Source: DATLZB01 sp035574175
GTDB taxonomy: Bacteria; Pseudomonadota; Alphaproteobacteria; Rhizobiales; Hyphomicrobiaceae
NCBI GenBank assembly: GCA_035574175.1
Contig: DATLZB010000235.1
Coordinates: 1-6,521 of the forward strand
Direction of reading: 5' to 3'
Length of the DNA stretch: 6,521 nucleotides
The translations under genes were made by a program, and so were the position numbers. Numbering within the stretch: the stretch's first letter is position 1; the number at the start of each line of letters is the position of its first letter. This document shows, in pieces, positions 1 to 6,133 of this stretch. Under the pieces are notes generated by a model. The model had not been told where the DNA came from. It saw only the letters and a program-made list of their open reading frames with translations, and made no database searches.

Positions 1-61
1 ATCTGCGATAGTCCGCCAAACTCACGAATGCGGCCCGACGGCCGGGAAGGAGCGGTAGTCA

Positions 62-307
62 ATGGGCGCCATGAGCATATGGCACTGGATCATCTTGCTG
101 CTGATCGTCGTGCTGCTGTTCGGCCGCGGCAAGATCTCCGAAATCATGAGCGACGTCGCCAAGGGCATCAAGAGCTTCAAGAAGGGCATGGCGGAGGACG
201 AGGCGGCTTCCGGCGAGGCCCAGCCCAAGCCGGCAGAACCCAGGGCTATCGATCACGCGGGTGCCAAGAGCGAGCAGGCCAAGACGGAGAGCACCAGGGC
301 GAGCTGA
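62..307 (+). CDS. tatA: Sec-independent protein translocase subunit TatA
   Basis: 81-residue TatA, the subunit that multimerises in the inner membrane to form the Tat export path for folded twin-arginine proteins. The sequence shows a short N-terminal membrane helix (about residues 5-20, with His8 at the polar position), the conserved FG hinge (F20-G21, FGRGKIS), an amphipathic helix (about 23-43, DVAKGIKSFKKGM), then a charged, Ala/Glu/Lys-rich tail, as usual for TatA. The start at 62 is preferred over the ATG at 71 because AGGAG at 48-52 lies 9 nt upstream and because MGxxSIWHW is the normal alphaproteobacterial TatA start. It is the first gene of the tatABC cluster. Bases 1-61 contain this ribosome binding site; no upstream gene end could be identified there with confidence. 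Family assignment is secure. Confidence 0.97.
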   Translation: MGAMSIWHWIILLLIVVLLFGRGKISEIMSDVAKGIKSFKKGMAEDEAASGEAQPKPAEPRAIDHAGAKSEQAKTESTRAS

Positions 308-381
308 CCCGGTGGCATCTTCGACTGGCGCATGCCTCCGCTCGGATGTCGGTGGAGGGGCGGACGTGCGCCGTAACCGGG
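308..381 (+). promoter_or_regulatory. Nested inverted repeat in the tatA-tatB gap
   Basis: The 87-nt gap between the tatA stop and the tatB start can form a long interrupted stem from three nested pairs of arms: CCCGGT (308-313) with ACCGGG (376-381), GGCGCA (327-332) with TGCGCC (367-372), and CCTCC (335-339) with GGAGG (354-358). That is 17 base pairs with internal loops and a 14-nt apical loop. No T-tract follows, so it is not a classical intrinsic terminator. It ends just before the weak tatB ribosome binding site (GGTGAGG, 386-392). By inference it could stabilise the tatA message or damp read-through into tatBC. High GC makes chance pairing likely, so confidence is limited. Confidence 0.4.
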
Positions 382-394
382 CTCGGGTGAGGCG

Positions 395-823
395 ATGTTC
401 GATATCAGCTGGAGCGAGATCCTGATCATCGGCATCGTGGCCCTGCTGGTCGTGGGCCCGAAGGAGCTGCCTGCTTTGTTGCGCACGATCGGCCGCTATG
501 CCGGCATGGTTAAACGACAGGCCGCCGAGTTCCGCGCCCAGTTCGACGAGGCGATGCGGGAAACCGAGCTCGAGCAGCTCAAGAGAGACGTGGAAAACAT
601 CAAGGCCGACGCGGAAGCGACGCTGCGCGATGCCGAGCGCTCGGTGGAGACCGAGATCGTCGATGCCAAGCGCGAGCTCGACGCCGCCAGCGCGACCAGC
701 ACGCGCGGCAACGGCAAGGCGGTGCCGGACGTCGAGGGCGGTGGTGCGGCGGAGGGTCCGCCACCAGCTGCGGACCGGCCGGCGGAGCCCCTTGCTCCGA
801 AAAGCGGAGCTGAGGTGCCGTGA
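395..823 (+). CDS. tatB: Sec-independent protein translocase subunit TatB
   Basis: 142-residue TatB, which pairs with TatC to form the receptor for twin-arginine signal peptides. It begins MFDISWSE, has the conserved Glu8, one membrane helix (about 6-20) and the GPKELP hinge (21-26). A long amphipathic, coiled-coil-prone region follows (about 28-98, rich in E, K, R and A), and the tail is disordered and rich in Pro, Gly and Ala (about 100-142). The long cytoplasmic part and the MFDI start separate it from TatA. The ribosome binding site (GGTGAGG, 386-392) is weak and very close to the ATG. The stop TGA (821-823) overlaps the tatC GTG start in a GTGA, so translation of tatB and tatC is probably coupled. 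Confidence 0.96.
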   Translation: MFDISWSEILIIGIVALLVVGPKELPALLRTIGRYAGMVKRQAAEFRAQFDEAMRETELEQLKRDVENIKADAEATLRDAERSVETEIVDAKRELDAASATSTRGNGKAVPDVEGGGAAEGPPPAADRPAEPLAPKSGAEVP

Positions 824-1644
824 GCCAGGCTGACGACATCAAACGGCCGGGTCAGGATGAGATCGACGCCTCGCAGGCGCCGCTCATGGATCATCTCATC
901 GAGCTCAGAACGCGGCTCATCTATTCGCTGTTGGCGGTGTTCGCCTTTTTCATTTTGTGCTTTGCGTTCGCCAAGCCGATCTACAACATCCTGGTGTGGC
1001 CCTACTGGTGGGCGGCGGACTGTTCGACCGCTCCGAGCCGCTGCGAAATGATCTATACGGCCCCCCACGAGTACTTTTTCACGCAGCTCAAGCTCGCGCT
1101 GTTCGGCGCTATCTTTCTCGCTTTCCCGGTGATCGCCACGCAGATCTACAAGTTCGTTGCGCCCGGTCTCTACCGCAACGAGCGCGAGGCGTTCCGCCCC
1201 TATCTGTTCGCCACGCCGATCCTGTTCCTGATCGGAGCGTGCGTCGTCTATTTCATCGTCATGCCGCTCGCCATGAAGTTCTTCATCATGCTGGGCCAAG
1301 AAGGGGGCGAGGGGCAGGTGAAGATCTCGTTGTTGCCGCGGGTGTCGGAATACCTCTCCCTGATCATGACACTGATCCTCGGCTTCGGGGTGTGCTTCCA
1401 ACTTCCCGTCATCCTGACGCTGCTGGCGCGCGCGGGCATGGTCACCTCCGACACGCTGCGGGAGAAGCGGCGCTGGGCCATTGTCGGCATTTTTGCGGTC
1501 GCCGCCGTGCTCACTCCGCCCGATCCGATCAGCCAGATCGCCATGGCACTTCCCACTGTGCTGCTCTACGAGGCGTCGATCCTGGCGGTGGTGCGGGTGG
1601 AGAAGATGCGCGCGGCCCAGACAGCGGCGCAGCCTGCGTCCTGA
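820..1644 (+). CDS. tatC: Sec-independent protein translocase subunit TatC
   Basis: 274-residue TatC, the six-helix inner-membrane protein that recognises the twin-arginine motif. Visible family marks: the cytoplasmic N-terminal signature MDHLIELRTRL (23-33, Glu28 matching E. coli Glu15), the block QIYKFVAPGLYRNERE (108-123, Glu121 matching E. coli Glu103), and LTPPDPISQ (231-239, Asp235 matching E. coli Asp211). Helices lie at about 34-52, 90-107, 129-150, 178-203, 217-232 and 237-257. It starts with GTG at 820, inside the end of tatB (4-nt overlap), and GAGGT at 812-816 can serve as ribosome binding site. An oddity is a cysteine pair, Cys68 and Cys75, in the first periplasmic loop. Residues 213-258 resemble the tail of the next small ORF. 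Confidence 0.98.
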   Translation: MSQADDIKRPGQDEIDASQAPLMDHLIELRTRLIYSLLAVFAFFILCFAFAKPIYNILVWPYWWAADCSTAPSRCEMIYTAPHEYFFTQLKLALFGAIFLAFPVIATQIYKFVAPGLYRNEREAFRPYLFATPILFLIGACVVYFIVMPLAMKFFIMLGQEGGEGQVKISLLPRVSEYLSLIMTLILGFGVCFQLPVILTLLARAGMVTSDTLREKRRWAIVGIFAVAAVLTPPDPISQIAMALPTVLLYEASILAVVRVEKMRAAQTAAQPAS

Positions 1645-1694
1645 AACGGGCTGCAATGGGGAGCGCGATTTTCGTCGGAGTTGGGGGAGGGCGC

Positions 1695-1919
1695 GTGGAG
1701 TTCGTCGTCGGGAGCGCGATCGTTGCCGCACTGGTGATGCTGATCTTCGCAGCAAGCGGCGGTCGGTCCGCGACCTCGCTGCGGGCGTTGAGGAACTACG
1801 CCTACGTCTTGTGCTTCTCGATCGCGGCGATGGCGACGGGGGCGGATTTGGTCAGCCTGATGGTGTTGGCGCTGCCGGCGGTTGCCCTCTACGAGCTGGC
1901 GGCGTTCGTTTCGGGTTGA
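1695..1919 (+). CDS. Small membrane protein resembling the C-terminal helices of TatC
   Basis: A 74-residue ORF filling most of the tatC-serS gap. It has three hydrophobic helices (about 3-20, 35-50 and 54-72). Residues 29-74 align without gaps to TatC residues 213-258 with 18 of 46 identical, in the same order: LR..R, A.V..F, AA, T..D..S, ALP.V.LYE. The TatC PP before the Asp is lost, while the Asp (51) and the LYE end are kept. The layout matches TatC helices 4-6. The likeliest start is GTG at 1695 after GGGGAGG (1684-1690). The in-frame ATG at 1656, 12 nt after the tatC stop, would add 13 residues but has no clear ribosome binding site. It is probably co-transcribed with tatABC. It may be a diverged partial tandem duplicate, a decaying remnant or an unrelated hydrophobic protein. 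Function is unknown. Confidence 0.65.
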   Translation: MEFVVGSAIVAALVMLIFAASGGRSATSLRALRNYAYVLCFSIAAMATGADLVSLMVLALPAVALYELAAFVSG

Positions 1920-1921
1920 CT

Positions 1922-1943
1922 GGACCGCAGGCGCCGCCGGTCC
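1922..1943 (+). terminator. Possible stem-loop after the tat cluster
   Basis: GGACCG (1922-1927) and CGGTCC (1938-1943) form a perfect 6-bp stem with a 10-nt loop, three bases after the stop of the small ORF and before serS. No T-run follows, so if it ends tat transcription it would need Rho or act only partially. The gap before serS (1920-1985) shows no other convincing element. Confidence 0.3.
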
Positions 1944-1985
1944 TATAGGTCGGCGTGAGGTTAAGCTTGCGCCACGAGGACGGGC

Positions 1986-3431
1986 GTGTTCGACATCAGG
2001 TGGATCAGCGAGAACCCGGAAGCCTTCGACGCGGGCCTCAGAAAGCGCGGCATCGCAGCCGGCGGCGACGTCAAGTTCGCGGCCGAGCTGATCGCGCTCG
2101 ACGAAGAACGGCGCAAGGTCATCACGCGGCTGCAGGAGGTGCAGGCCCTGCGCAACGCGGCCTCGAAGGAGATCGGCAAGGCCAAGGCCGCCAAGGACGA
2201 GGCCACCGCGCAGCGGCTGATGGCCGAGGTGGCGGCGCTCAAGGATGCGCTGGAGAAAGGCGAGGCTGATCAAAAGGCCTGCGACGAGAAGCTGCGCAGG
2301 GCGCTGTCGCTCATTCCGAACCTGCCGGCAGACGACGTGCCCGTCGGCAAGGACGAGAAGGACAACAAGCTGGTTCGGTCGCTCGGTGAGCCGCGCGCGT
2401 TCGATTTTGCGCCGAAGCAGCATTTCGAGATCGGCGAGGGGCTGGGGCTGATGGATTTCGAGACGGCGGCGAAACTTTCCGGTGCGCGGTTTGTTGTGCT
2501 CAAGGGGGCGCTTGCCCGGCTCGAGCGGGCGCTCGGCGCGTTCATGCTCGACCTGCACACGGGCAGCCCGACGAACGCCTACGGCAAGCAGCTCGGCGGC
2601 TACACGGAGGTCAGCCCGCCGCTGCTGGTGCGCGATGAGGTGATGTACGGCACGGCGCAGCTGCCGAAGTTCATGGAGGATCAGTTCGCGATTGCGCGCG
2701 AGTACGACCTAGATCAGCAGTTGGAAATCTTGAACGCGGAAGCTGAAGCAAGAAGGGTGAAGCCTGGCTCATGGGAACTTGAGCACAAGGTTACACCGCT
2801 TCAGGTGCCCGTGCGGCGCGATCGGCGTTGGCTGATCCCCACAGCCGAAGTTCCGCTCACCAACCTCGTGCGCGAGCAGACCCTCGATGAGGCAGATCTT
2901 CCGATCCGCGTCACTGCGTATACGCCCTGCTTCCGCGCCGAGGCGGGTGCGGCCGGCAAGGACACGCGCGGCATGATCCGCCAGCACCAGTTCTCCAAGG
3001 TCGAGCTGGTCTCTATCACCACGCCCGAGCAGAGCGCGGTCGAGCACGAACGGATGACGGCGTGTGCGGAGGAAGTGCTGGTGCGGCTCGGGCTGCCGTA
3101 CCGCACGATGCTCCTTTGCACCGGCGACATGGGCTTTGCCGCGCGCAAGACCTACGACATCGAGGTGTGGCTGCCGGGCCAGAACAGCTATCGCGAAATC
3201 TCCTCCTGCTCCAACTGCGGCGACTTCCAGGCCCGGCGCATGAAGGCGCGCTACCGGCCCAAGGGCTCCAAGCAAACCGAGTTCGTGCACACCCTCAACG
3301 GGTCCGGGCTCGCCGTCGGGCGCACGCTGATCGCCATCTTGGAGAACTATCAACAGGCCGACGGCAGCGTCACGATTCCGGAGGTGCTGGTGCCGTACAT
3401 GGGCGGCATGAGCCGAATTGCAAAAGACTAA
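1986..3431 (+). CDS. serS: Seryl-tRNA synthetase with an internal insert
   Basis: 481-residue class II seryl-tRNA synthetase, which charges tRNA-Ser (and tRNA-Sec where present) with serine in the cytoplasm. An N-terminal tRNA-binding arm forms a long antiparallel coiled coil (about 30-106). The catalytic core then shows motif 1 (GYTEVSPPLLVRDE, 205-218), the serine-binding TAEVPLTN (286-293), motif 2 (CFRAEAGAAGKDTRGMIRQHQF, 315-336) and motif 3 (NGSGLAVGRTLIA, 438-450). The start is GTG at 1986, with GAGGA at 1976-1980 and the family-typical start FDIRWI.ENPEAFD. Bacterial SerRS is usually about 425-430 residues. The excess lies between DQF (232-234) and WLIPTAEV (282-289), where about 45 residues rich in charge replace a short loop. 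That DNA has lower GC and unusual codons. The frame and all catalytic motifs are intact, so the enzyme should be active. Confidence 0.97.
   Translation: MFDIRWISENPEAFDAGLRKRGIAAGGDVKFAAELIALDEERRKVITRLQEVQALRNAASKEIGKAKAAKDEATAQRLMAEVAALKDALEKGEADQKACDEKLRRALSLIPNLPADDVPVGKDEKDNKLVRSLGEPRAFDFAPKQHFEIGEGLGLMDFETAAKLSGARFVVLKGALARLERALGAFMLDLHTGSPTNAYGKQLGGYTEVSPPLLVRDEVMYGTAQLPKFMEDQFAIAREYDLDQQLEILNAEAEARRVKPGSWELEHKVTPLQVPVRRDRRWLIPTAEVPLTNLVREQTLDEADLPIRVTAYTPCFRAEAGAAGKDTRGMIRQHQFSKVELVSITTPEQSAVEHERMTACAEEVLVRLGLPYRTMLLCTGDMGFAARKTYDIEVWLPGQNSYREISSCSNCGDFQARRMKARYRPKGSKQTEFVHTLNGSGLAVGRTLIAILENYQQADGSVTIPEVLVPYMGGMSRIAKD
2743..2804 (+). repeat. Palindromic segment inside the serS insert
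   Basis: An imperfect palindrome of about 62 nt within the extra segment of serS. Paired arms, outside to inside: CTGAAGC (2743-2749) with GCTTCAG (2798-2804), GGTG (2756-2759) with CACC (2794-2797), CCT (2763-2765) with AGG (2788-2790), and GCTCA (2767-2771) with TGAGC (2780-2784), around an 8-nt loop. About 20 pairs form, with a 6-nt bulge on the left arm. It encodes SerRS residues 253-273 in frame. Hand-counted GC is 51% for 2701-2800 against 65% for 2601-2700, and the region uses CTA, TCA, ACA, AGA and AGG codons. It resembles in style the in-frame palindromic elements known in Rickettsia genes, but kinship to those is not claimed. Confidence 0.5.
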
Positions 3432-4196
3432 ATGCGTATCCTAATCACCAACGACGACGGCATCAACGCGCCGGGCCTCAAGATCCTCGAGGCGATCGCG
3501 GGCGAACTCTCCGACGATGTGTGGACGGTGGCGCCCGAGATCGACCAGAGCGGGGCTGCGCACTCGCTCACGTTGCGCGAGCCGATCCGCCTGCGCGAGG
3601 TGGGCGAGCGCTGCTATGCCGTGCGCGGCACGCCTACCGACTGCATCATCATGGGCGTGCGCCACATCCTCAAGGAAAGGCCGCCGGCATTGGTGCTCTC
3701 CGGCGTCAATCGCGGTTCCAACCTCGCCGAAGACGTCACCTACTCGGGTACGGTCGCCGGCGCCATGGAAGGGTCGTTGCTCGGCATCCGCTCGATCGCC
3801 TTGAGCCAGGCGGTCGGTGCGCCGCGCGAGGGTGAGATCAGGTGGCAGACCGCGCTGGCGCACGGGCCGGCGCTGATCCGCCGGCTGCTCGAGACCGGGT
3901 GGCCGCCCGAAGTGCCCCTCAACGTGAATTTCCCCGATCGCGAGGCGGGAAAGGTCGAGGGCGTCGCCGTCACCCGGCAGGGGCGGCGCGACAAGGATAT
4001 GCTGATCATCGACGAGCGGCGCGATACGTGGGGTACGCCCTATTTCTGGTTCGGCTACGAGCGCCGCCTGTCGAAGACGGAGAAGGGGACGGACCTGTGG
4101 GCGGTCTATTCGGGCCACATTTCTGTGATGCCCATCGGCCTCGATCTAACGCACCTCGCCTGCATCGATGCGCTCTCCGCCGCGCTGACCCCCTGA
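3432..4196 (+). CDS. surE: 5'-nucleotidase SurE
   Basis: 254-residue SurE, a metal-dependent phosphatase acting on nucleoside 5'-monophosphates (family members also act on 3'-nucleotides and short polyphosphate) in the cytoplasm. The N-terminal NDDG (7-10) supplies the metal-binding Asp8 and Asp9. Ser40 (DQSGAAHS) and Asn93 in SGVNRGSN complete the metal site, and RGTPTD (65-70) and TYSGTVAGA (103-111) are further family blocks. Length is normal. The ATG follows the serS stop directly (TAAATG), with no strong ribosome binding site, so expression probably depends on coupling to serS. In many proteobacteria surE is followed by pcm and then nlpD. Here pcm is missing and the nlpD-like gene comes next. 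Confidence 0.97.
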   Translation: MRILITNDDGINAPGLKILEAIAGELSDDVWTVAPEIDQSGAAHSLTLREPIRLREVGERCYAVRGTPTDCIIMGVRHILKERPPALVLSGVNRGSNLAEDVTYSGTVAGAMEGSLLGIRSIALSQAVGAPREGEIRWQTALAHGPALIRRLLETGWPPEVPLNVNFPDREAGKVEGVAVTRQGRRDKDMLIIDERRDTWGTPYFWFGYERRLSKTEKGTDLWAVYSGHISVMPIGLDLTHLACIDALSAALTP

Positions 4197-4209
4197 CGCG
4201 GCGTCCGCG
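4197..4209 (+). terminator. Short perfect hairpin right after surE
   Basis: CGCGG (4197-4201), loop CGT, CCGCG (4205-4209): a perfect 5-bp GC stem starting at the base after the surE stop. No T-tract follows, so it is at best a weak or Rho-assisted end for serS-surE. Its core GGCGTCC recurs in the palindrome at 4265-4281. Confidence 0.3.
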
Positions 4210-4264
4210 CAGCGACGGCTAGCAATCTCACGGTATTCCGGCGCGACCTGGGGCAATCCCGCCC

Positions 4265-4281
4265 GTTAAGGCGTCCTTAAC
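4265..4281 (+). promoter_or_regulatory. Putative CtrA box upstream of the LysM/M23 gene
   Basis: GTTAAGGCGTCCTTAAC is a perfect palindrome that contains TTAA-N7-TTAA (4266-4280), the full consensus for the alphaproteobacterial cell-cycle regulator CtrA. Further TTAA half-sites follow at 4292-4295 and 4307-4310, each in a GTTAAG context. It lies 43 nt before the chosen ATG (4324), a reasonable place for a box near the -35 region of a promoter for the downstream gene. The link to cell division makes CtrA control of an NlpD/DipM-like gene plausible. The same bases could instead form a hairpin with a 7-bp stem and 3-nt loop. The match is seen directly; the regulation is inferred. Confidence 0.55.
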
Positions 4282-4323
4282 TCTCCGATGGTTAAGGAAG
4301 GGTGGGTTAAGAGGTGTTGTACC

Positions 4324-6096
4324 ATGTTGCGTTCGGATAGTGGGTGCCGGCCCGAAGCGGGCCAATCCTGGCGTGGCCTTGCCACCTTCGTTGCCGCAGC
4401 CAGTCTTTTCGCCGGCGGTTGCAGCTCCGGCGTCACGCGCTTCGACTATCCGCCCTTCGGCTTGACTGAGACCAGCGCCGCGGCGCCGCCTCCGCGGGCG
4501 CGCACCGACGGGCCGCCTTCGGCGAGCCAGGGCGGCAGCTACACGCCGCAGAGCGGCCCGTATGGCTCGGGTTACGGCTACGGTACCCCTCCGGTCGGCG
4601 CTTACGCCAACAGCTATCCACCGACTCCACCTGCCACTTACGGCAGCGGATATGCGCCGCCTGCCTCCGGCCCCTACGGCGGCCAGGGCTACGGTCGCCC
4701 TGCGGCCCCGAATCAGGACGGCTATGGCAGTAGTTATGGCACCGGATACGGTGCGCCACCCCCGGCAAGCTACCGTCCGCCTCAGGCGGGCGGCTACGGA
4801 TCGGGGTACGGCAATGGGGCGCCTGCAGCGACGAGCGCCAACCGCGAGTTTGCCGTTTCCGCCCTGCCACGCAGCGAGGCTGCACCGCGGTCGATTGCGG
4901 CTCCCGTTTCCGTCGCGCCGCCCCTGCGGAGCGCCGAAGCCCCGACGGTCGCCGCCGCCACAAAGAGCACAGCGGCGCATACCGCCGTGCGGGAGTCAGC
5001 GGGCGGTGCCGAGATCGAAGTGAAGGACGGTGACACGCTCTACACGCTCGCCAGACGCTACGGCGTGTCCATGTCCGAGCTCATGCGTGTGAACGGGATG
5101 AGCGATCCCAACCTGAAGCCCGGCCAGAGCTTGCGGCTGCCGGCCGGGGCCAAAGCCGTCGCCAAGGCGACGCCCGCCGCGCAGACCGACCGCACTTTTG
5201 CCGAGCAGCCGTCGGCGCCGGTTGTCCCGGCCGTTGCGTCTGCCGCGCATACTGCACCCTTACCCGCCGCAGAAAGGCCGGCCAAGGCCGAGACCGCGGT
5301 TCAGGCGGCTCCGGTCGCGGCACCAGCTGCGCCGGCAGGCTGGACCGACACTTACACGATCAAATCCGGCGACAACCTCTATGGGCTTGCCCGTCAGCGC
5401 GGCGTGACGGTCGCCGAGCTGCAGCGGATCAACGGGATCACCGACGTGCACAAGGTGATGCCGGGGCAAGTTCTGAGGGTTCCCCCCGAGCCCGTACAAC
5501 GCACGGCTCGGGAGACCGAAGCCCCAGTGGCTTCCGAGCCGTCAGCGTCAGTCACGGTGGAGCCTTCGCCCACATCGACCGTGCGGCCGACGGTGCTCAA
5601 CGGCACGCGGGTCGCGGCGCTCGAGACCAAGACGGCGGTTGATGCCGGGCAGGCCGCGGCTCCCAAGCGCGAGAGCGCAGGCAAGGAGGAGCCGGTCGCC
5701 GCCAAGGCCGCTTTCGACAGCAAGCTGCGCTGGCCAGTCAAAGGCCGGATCATTGCCGGGTTCGGCCCGCAGGCCGACGGAACGCAGAACGACGGCATCA
5801 ATGTCGCGGTGCCGCTCGGCACCGAGGTTCTGGCGGCAGAGTCCGGAGTCGTCGCCTATGCGGGCAATGAGGTGCGCGGCTATGGCAACCTCGTGCTGGT
5901 CCGCCACGACAACGGCTGGGTCACGGCCTATGCGCACAACGACCAGCTCCTGGTGCAGCGCGGCGACCGCGTGCGGCGCGGGCAGGTGCTGGCCAAGGCC
6001 GGCAAGACCGGCAACGTCGATCAGCCCCAGCTTCACTTTGAGCTGCGCCAAGGTCCGAAGCCGGTGGACCCGCTGCCGCACATGGAACGGCTGTAG
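4324..6096 (+). CDS. nlpD: NlpD/DipM-like lipoprotein with two LysM domains and a degenerate M23 domain
   Basis: 590 residues. A hydrophobic signal (about 18-32) ends at Cys33 in LFAGGCSSG, a relaxed lipobox, so it is probably a lipoprotein in the periplasm. A Tyr/Gly/Pro-rich linker follows (70-167), then LysM domains for peptidoglycan binding at 231-273 and 344-387, and a C-terminal LytM/M23 domain (about 470-590). The zinc site is degenerate: the HxxxD position reads NDGIN (489-493) and the HxH position reads QLH (569-571); His538 (YAHN) and His571 remain. E. coli NlpD, an activator of amidase AmiC, is degenerate in the same way, so an amidase-activating role in septal wall splitting is likelier than peptidase activity. 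The position after surE fits nlpD. ATG 4324 has AGAGG at 4310-4314; ATG 4288 has no ribosome binding site and lies among the TTAA motifs. The true orthologue could be DipM. Confidence 0.9.
   Translation: MLRSDSGCRPEAGQSWRGLATFVAAASLFAGGCSSGVTRFDYPPFGLTETSAAAPPPRARTDGPPSASQGGSYTPQSGPYGSGYGYGTPPVGAYANSYPPTPPATYGSGYAPPASGPYGGQGYGRPAAPNQDGYGSSYGTGYGAPPPASYRPPQAGGYGSGYGNGAPAATSANREFAVSALPRSEAAPRSIAAPVSVAPPLRSAEAPTVAAATKSTAAHTAVRESAGGAEIEVKDGDTLYTLARRYGVSMSELMRVNGMSDPNLKPGQSLRLPAGAKAVAKATPAAQTDRTFAEQPSAPVVPAVASAAHTAPLPAAERPAKAETAVQAAPVAAPAAPAGWTDTYTIKSGDNLYGLARQRGVTVAELQRINGITDVHKVMPGQVLRVPPEPVQRTARETEAPVASEPSASVTVEPSPTSTVRPTVLNGTRVAALETKTAVDAGQAAAPKRESAGKEEPVAAKAAFDSKLRWPVKGRIIAGFGPQADGTQNDGINVAVPLGTEVLAAESGVVAYAGNEVRGYGNLVLVRHDNGWVTAYAHNDQLLVQRGDRVRRGQVLAKAGKTGNVDQPQLHFELRQGPKPVDPLPHMERL
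4531..4824 (+). repeat. Tyr/Gly/Pro-rich low-complexity coding stretch
   Basis: Residues 70-167 of the NlpD-like lipoprotein are a degenerate repeat of units such as GYGSGYG, SYPPTPP and GYGAPPP, with 16 tyrosines in 98 residues and hardly any charged residues. Such composition is expected to be disordered, as a flexible tether between the lipid anchor and the LysM domains. It may also be able to self-associate, which is inference. Repetitive GGC TAC GGC-type codons make the stretch prone to length variation. Confidence 0.75.
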
Positions 6097-6133
6097 CCGT
6101 ATGGGGCGAGGATCCCGGCATAGCCGCCGTGCG

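Noticed and set aside
1..58. Possible 3' end of an upstream gene (frame open to TAG at 56-58)
   Set aside because: Too short and not recognisable; it also runs through the tatA ribosome binding site.
957..1694. Upstream extension of the small ORF's frame through tatC
   Set aside because: This part is out of frame with tatC and has shadow-type composition. Only the region after the tatC stop reads as a membrane protein.
496..1755. Long open frame on the - strand opposite tatB and tatC
   Set aside because: It is antisense to clear tatB and tatC genes, its translation is an Arg/His/Asp-rich string typical of shadow frames in GC-rich DNA, and no family motif is visible.
1916..1949. TTGACT (1916-1921) with CCTATAGG (1942-1949) as a serS promoter
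   Set aside because: The -35 match is good, but the spacer to any TATA-like hexamer is about 20-22 bp, too long for a normal promoter.
1566..2558. Long open frame on the - strand opposite the serS start
   Set aside because: It is antisense to the small TatC-like ORF and serS, shows low-complexity Arg/Leu/Gln-rich translation and no motif.
4288..4323. Earlier ATG for the LysM/M23 lipoprotein
   Set aside because: It has no ribosome binding site, it would add 12 residues (MVKEGWVKRCCT) before a normal signal peptide, and it falls among the TTAA motifs. ATG 4324 has AGAGG at a good distance.
6087..6100. ACGGC-TGTA-GCCGT hairpin over the stop codon of the NlpD-like gene
   Set aside because: The stem is only 5 bp and no T-tract follows, so it cannot be supported as a terminator.
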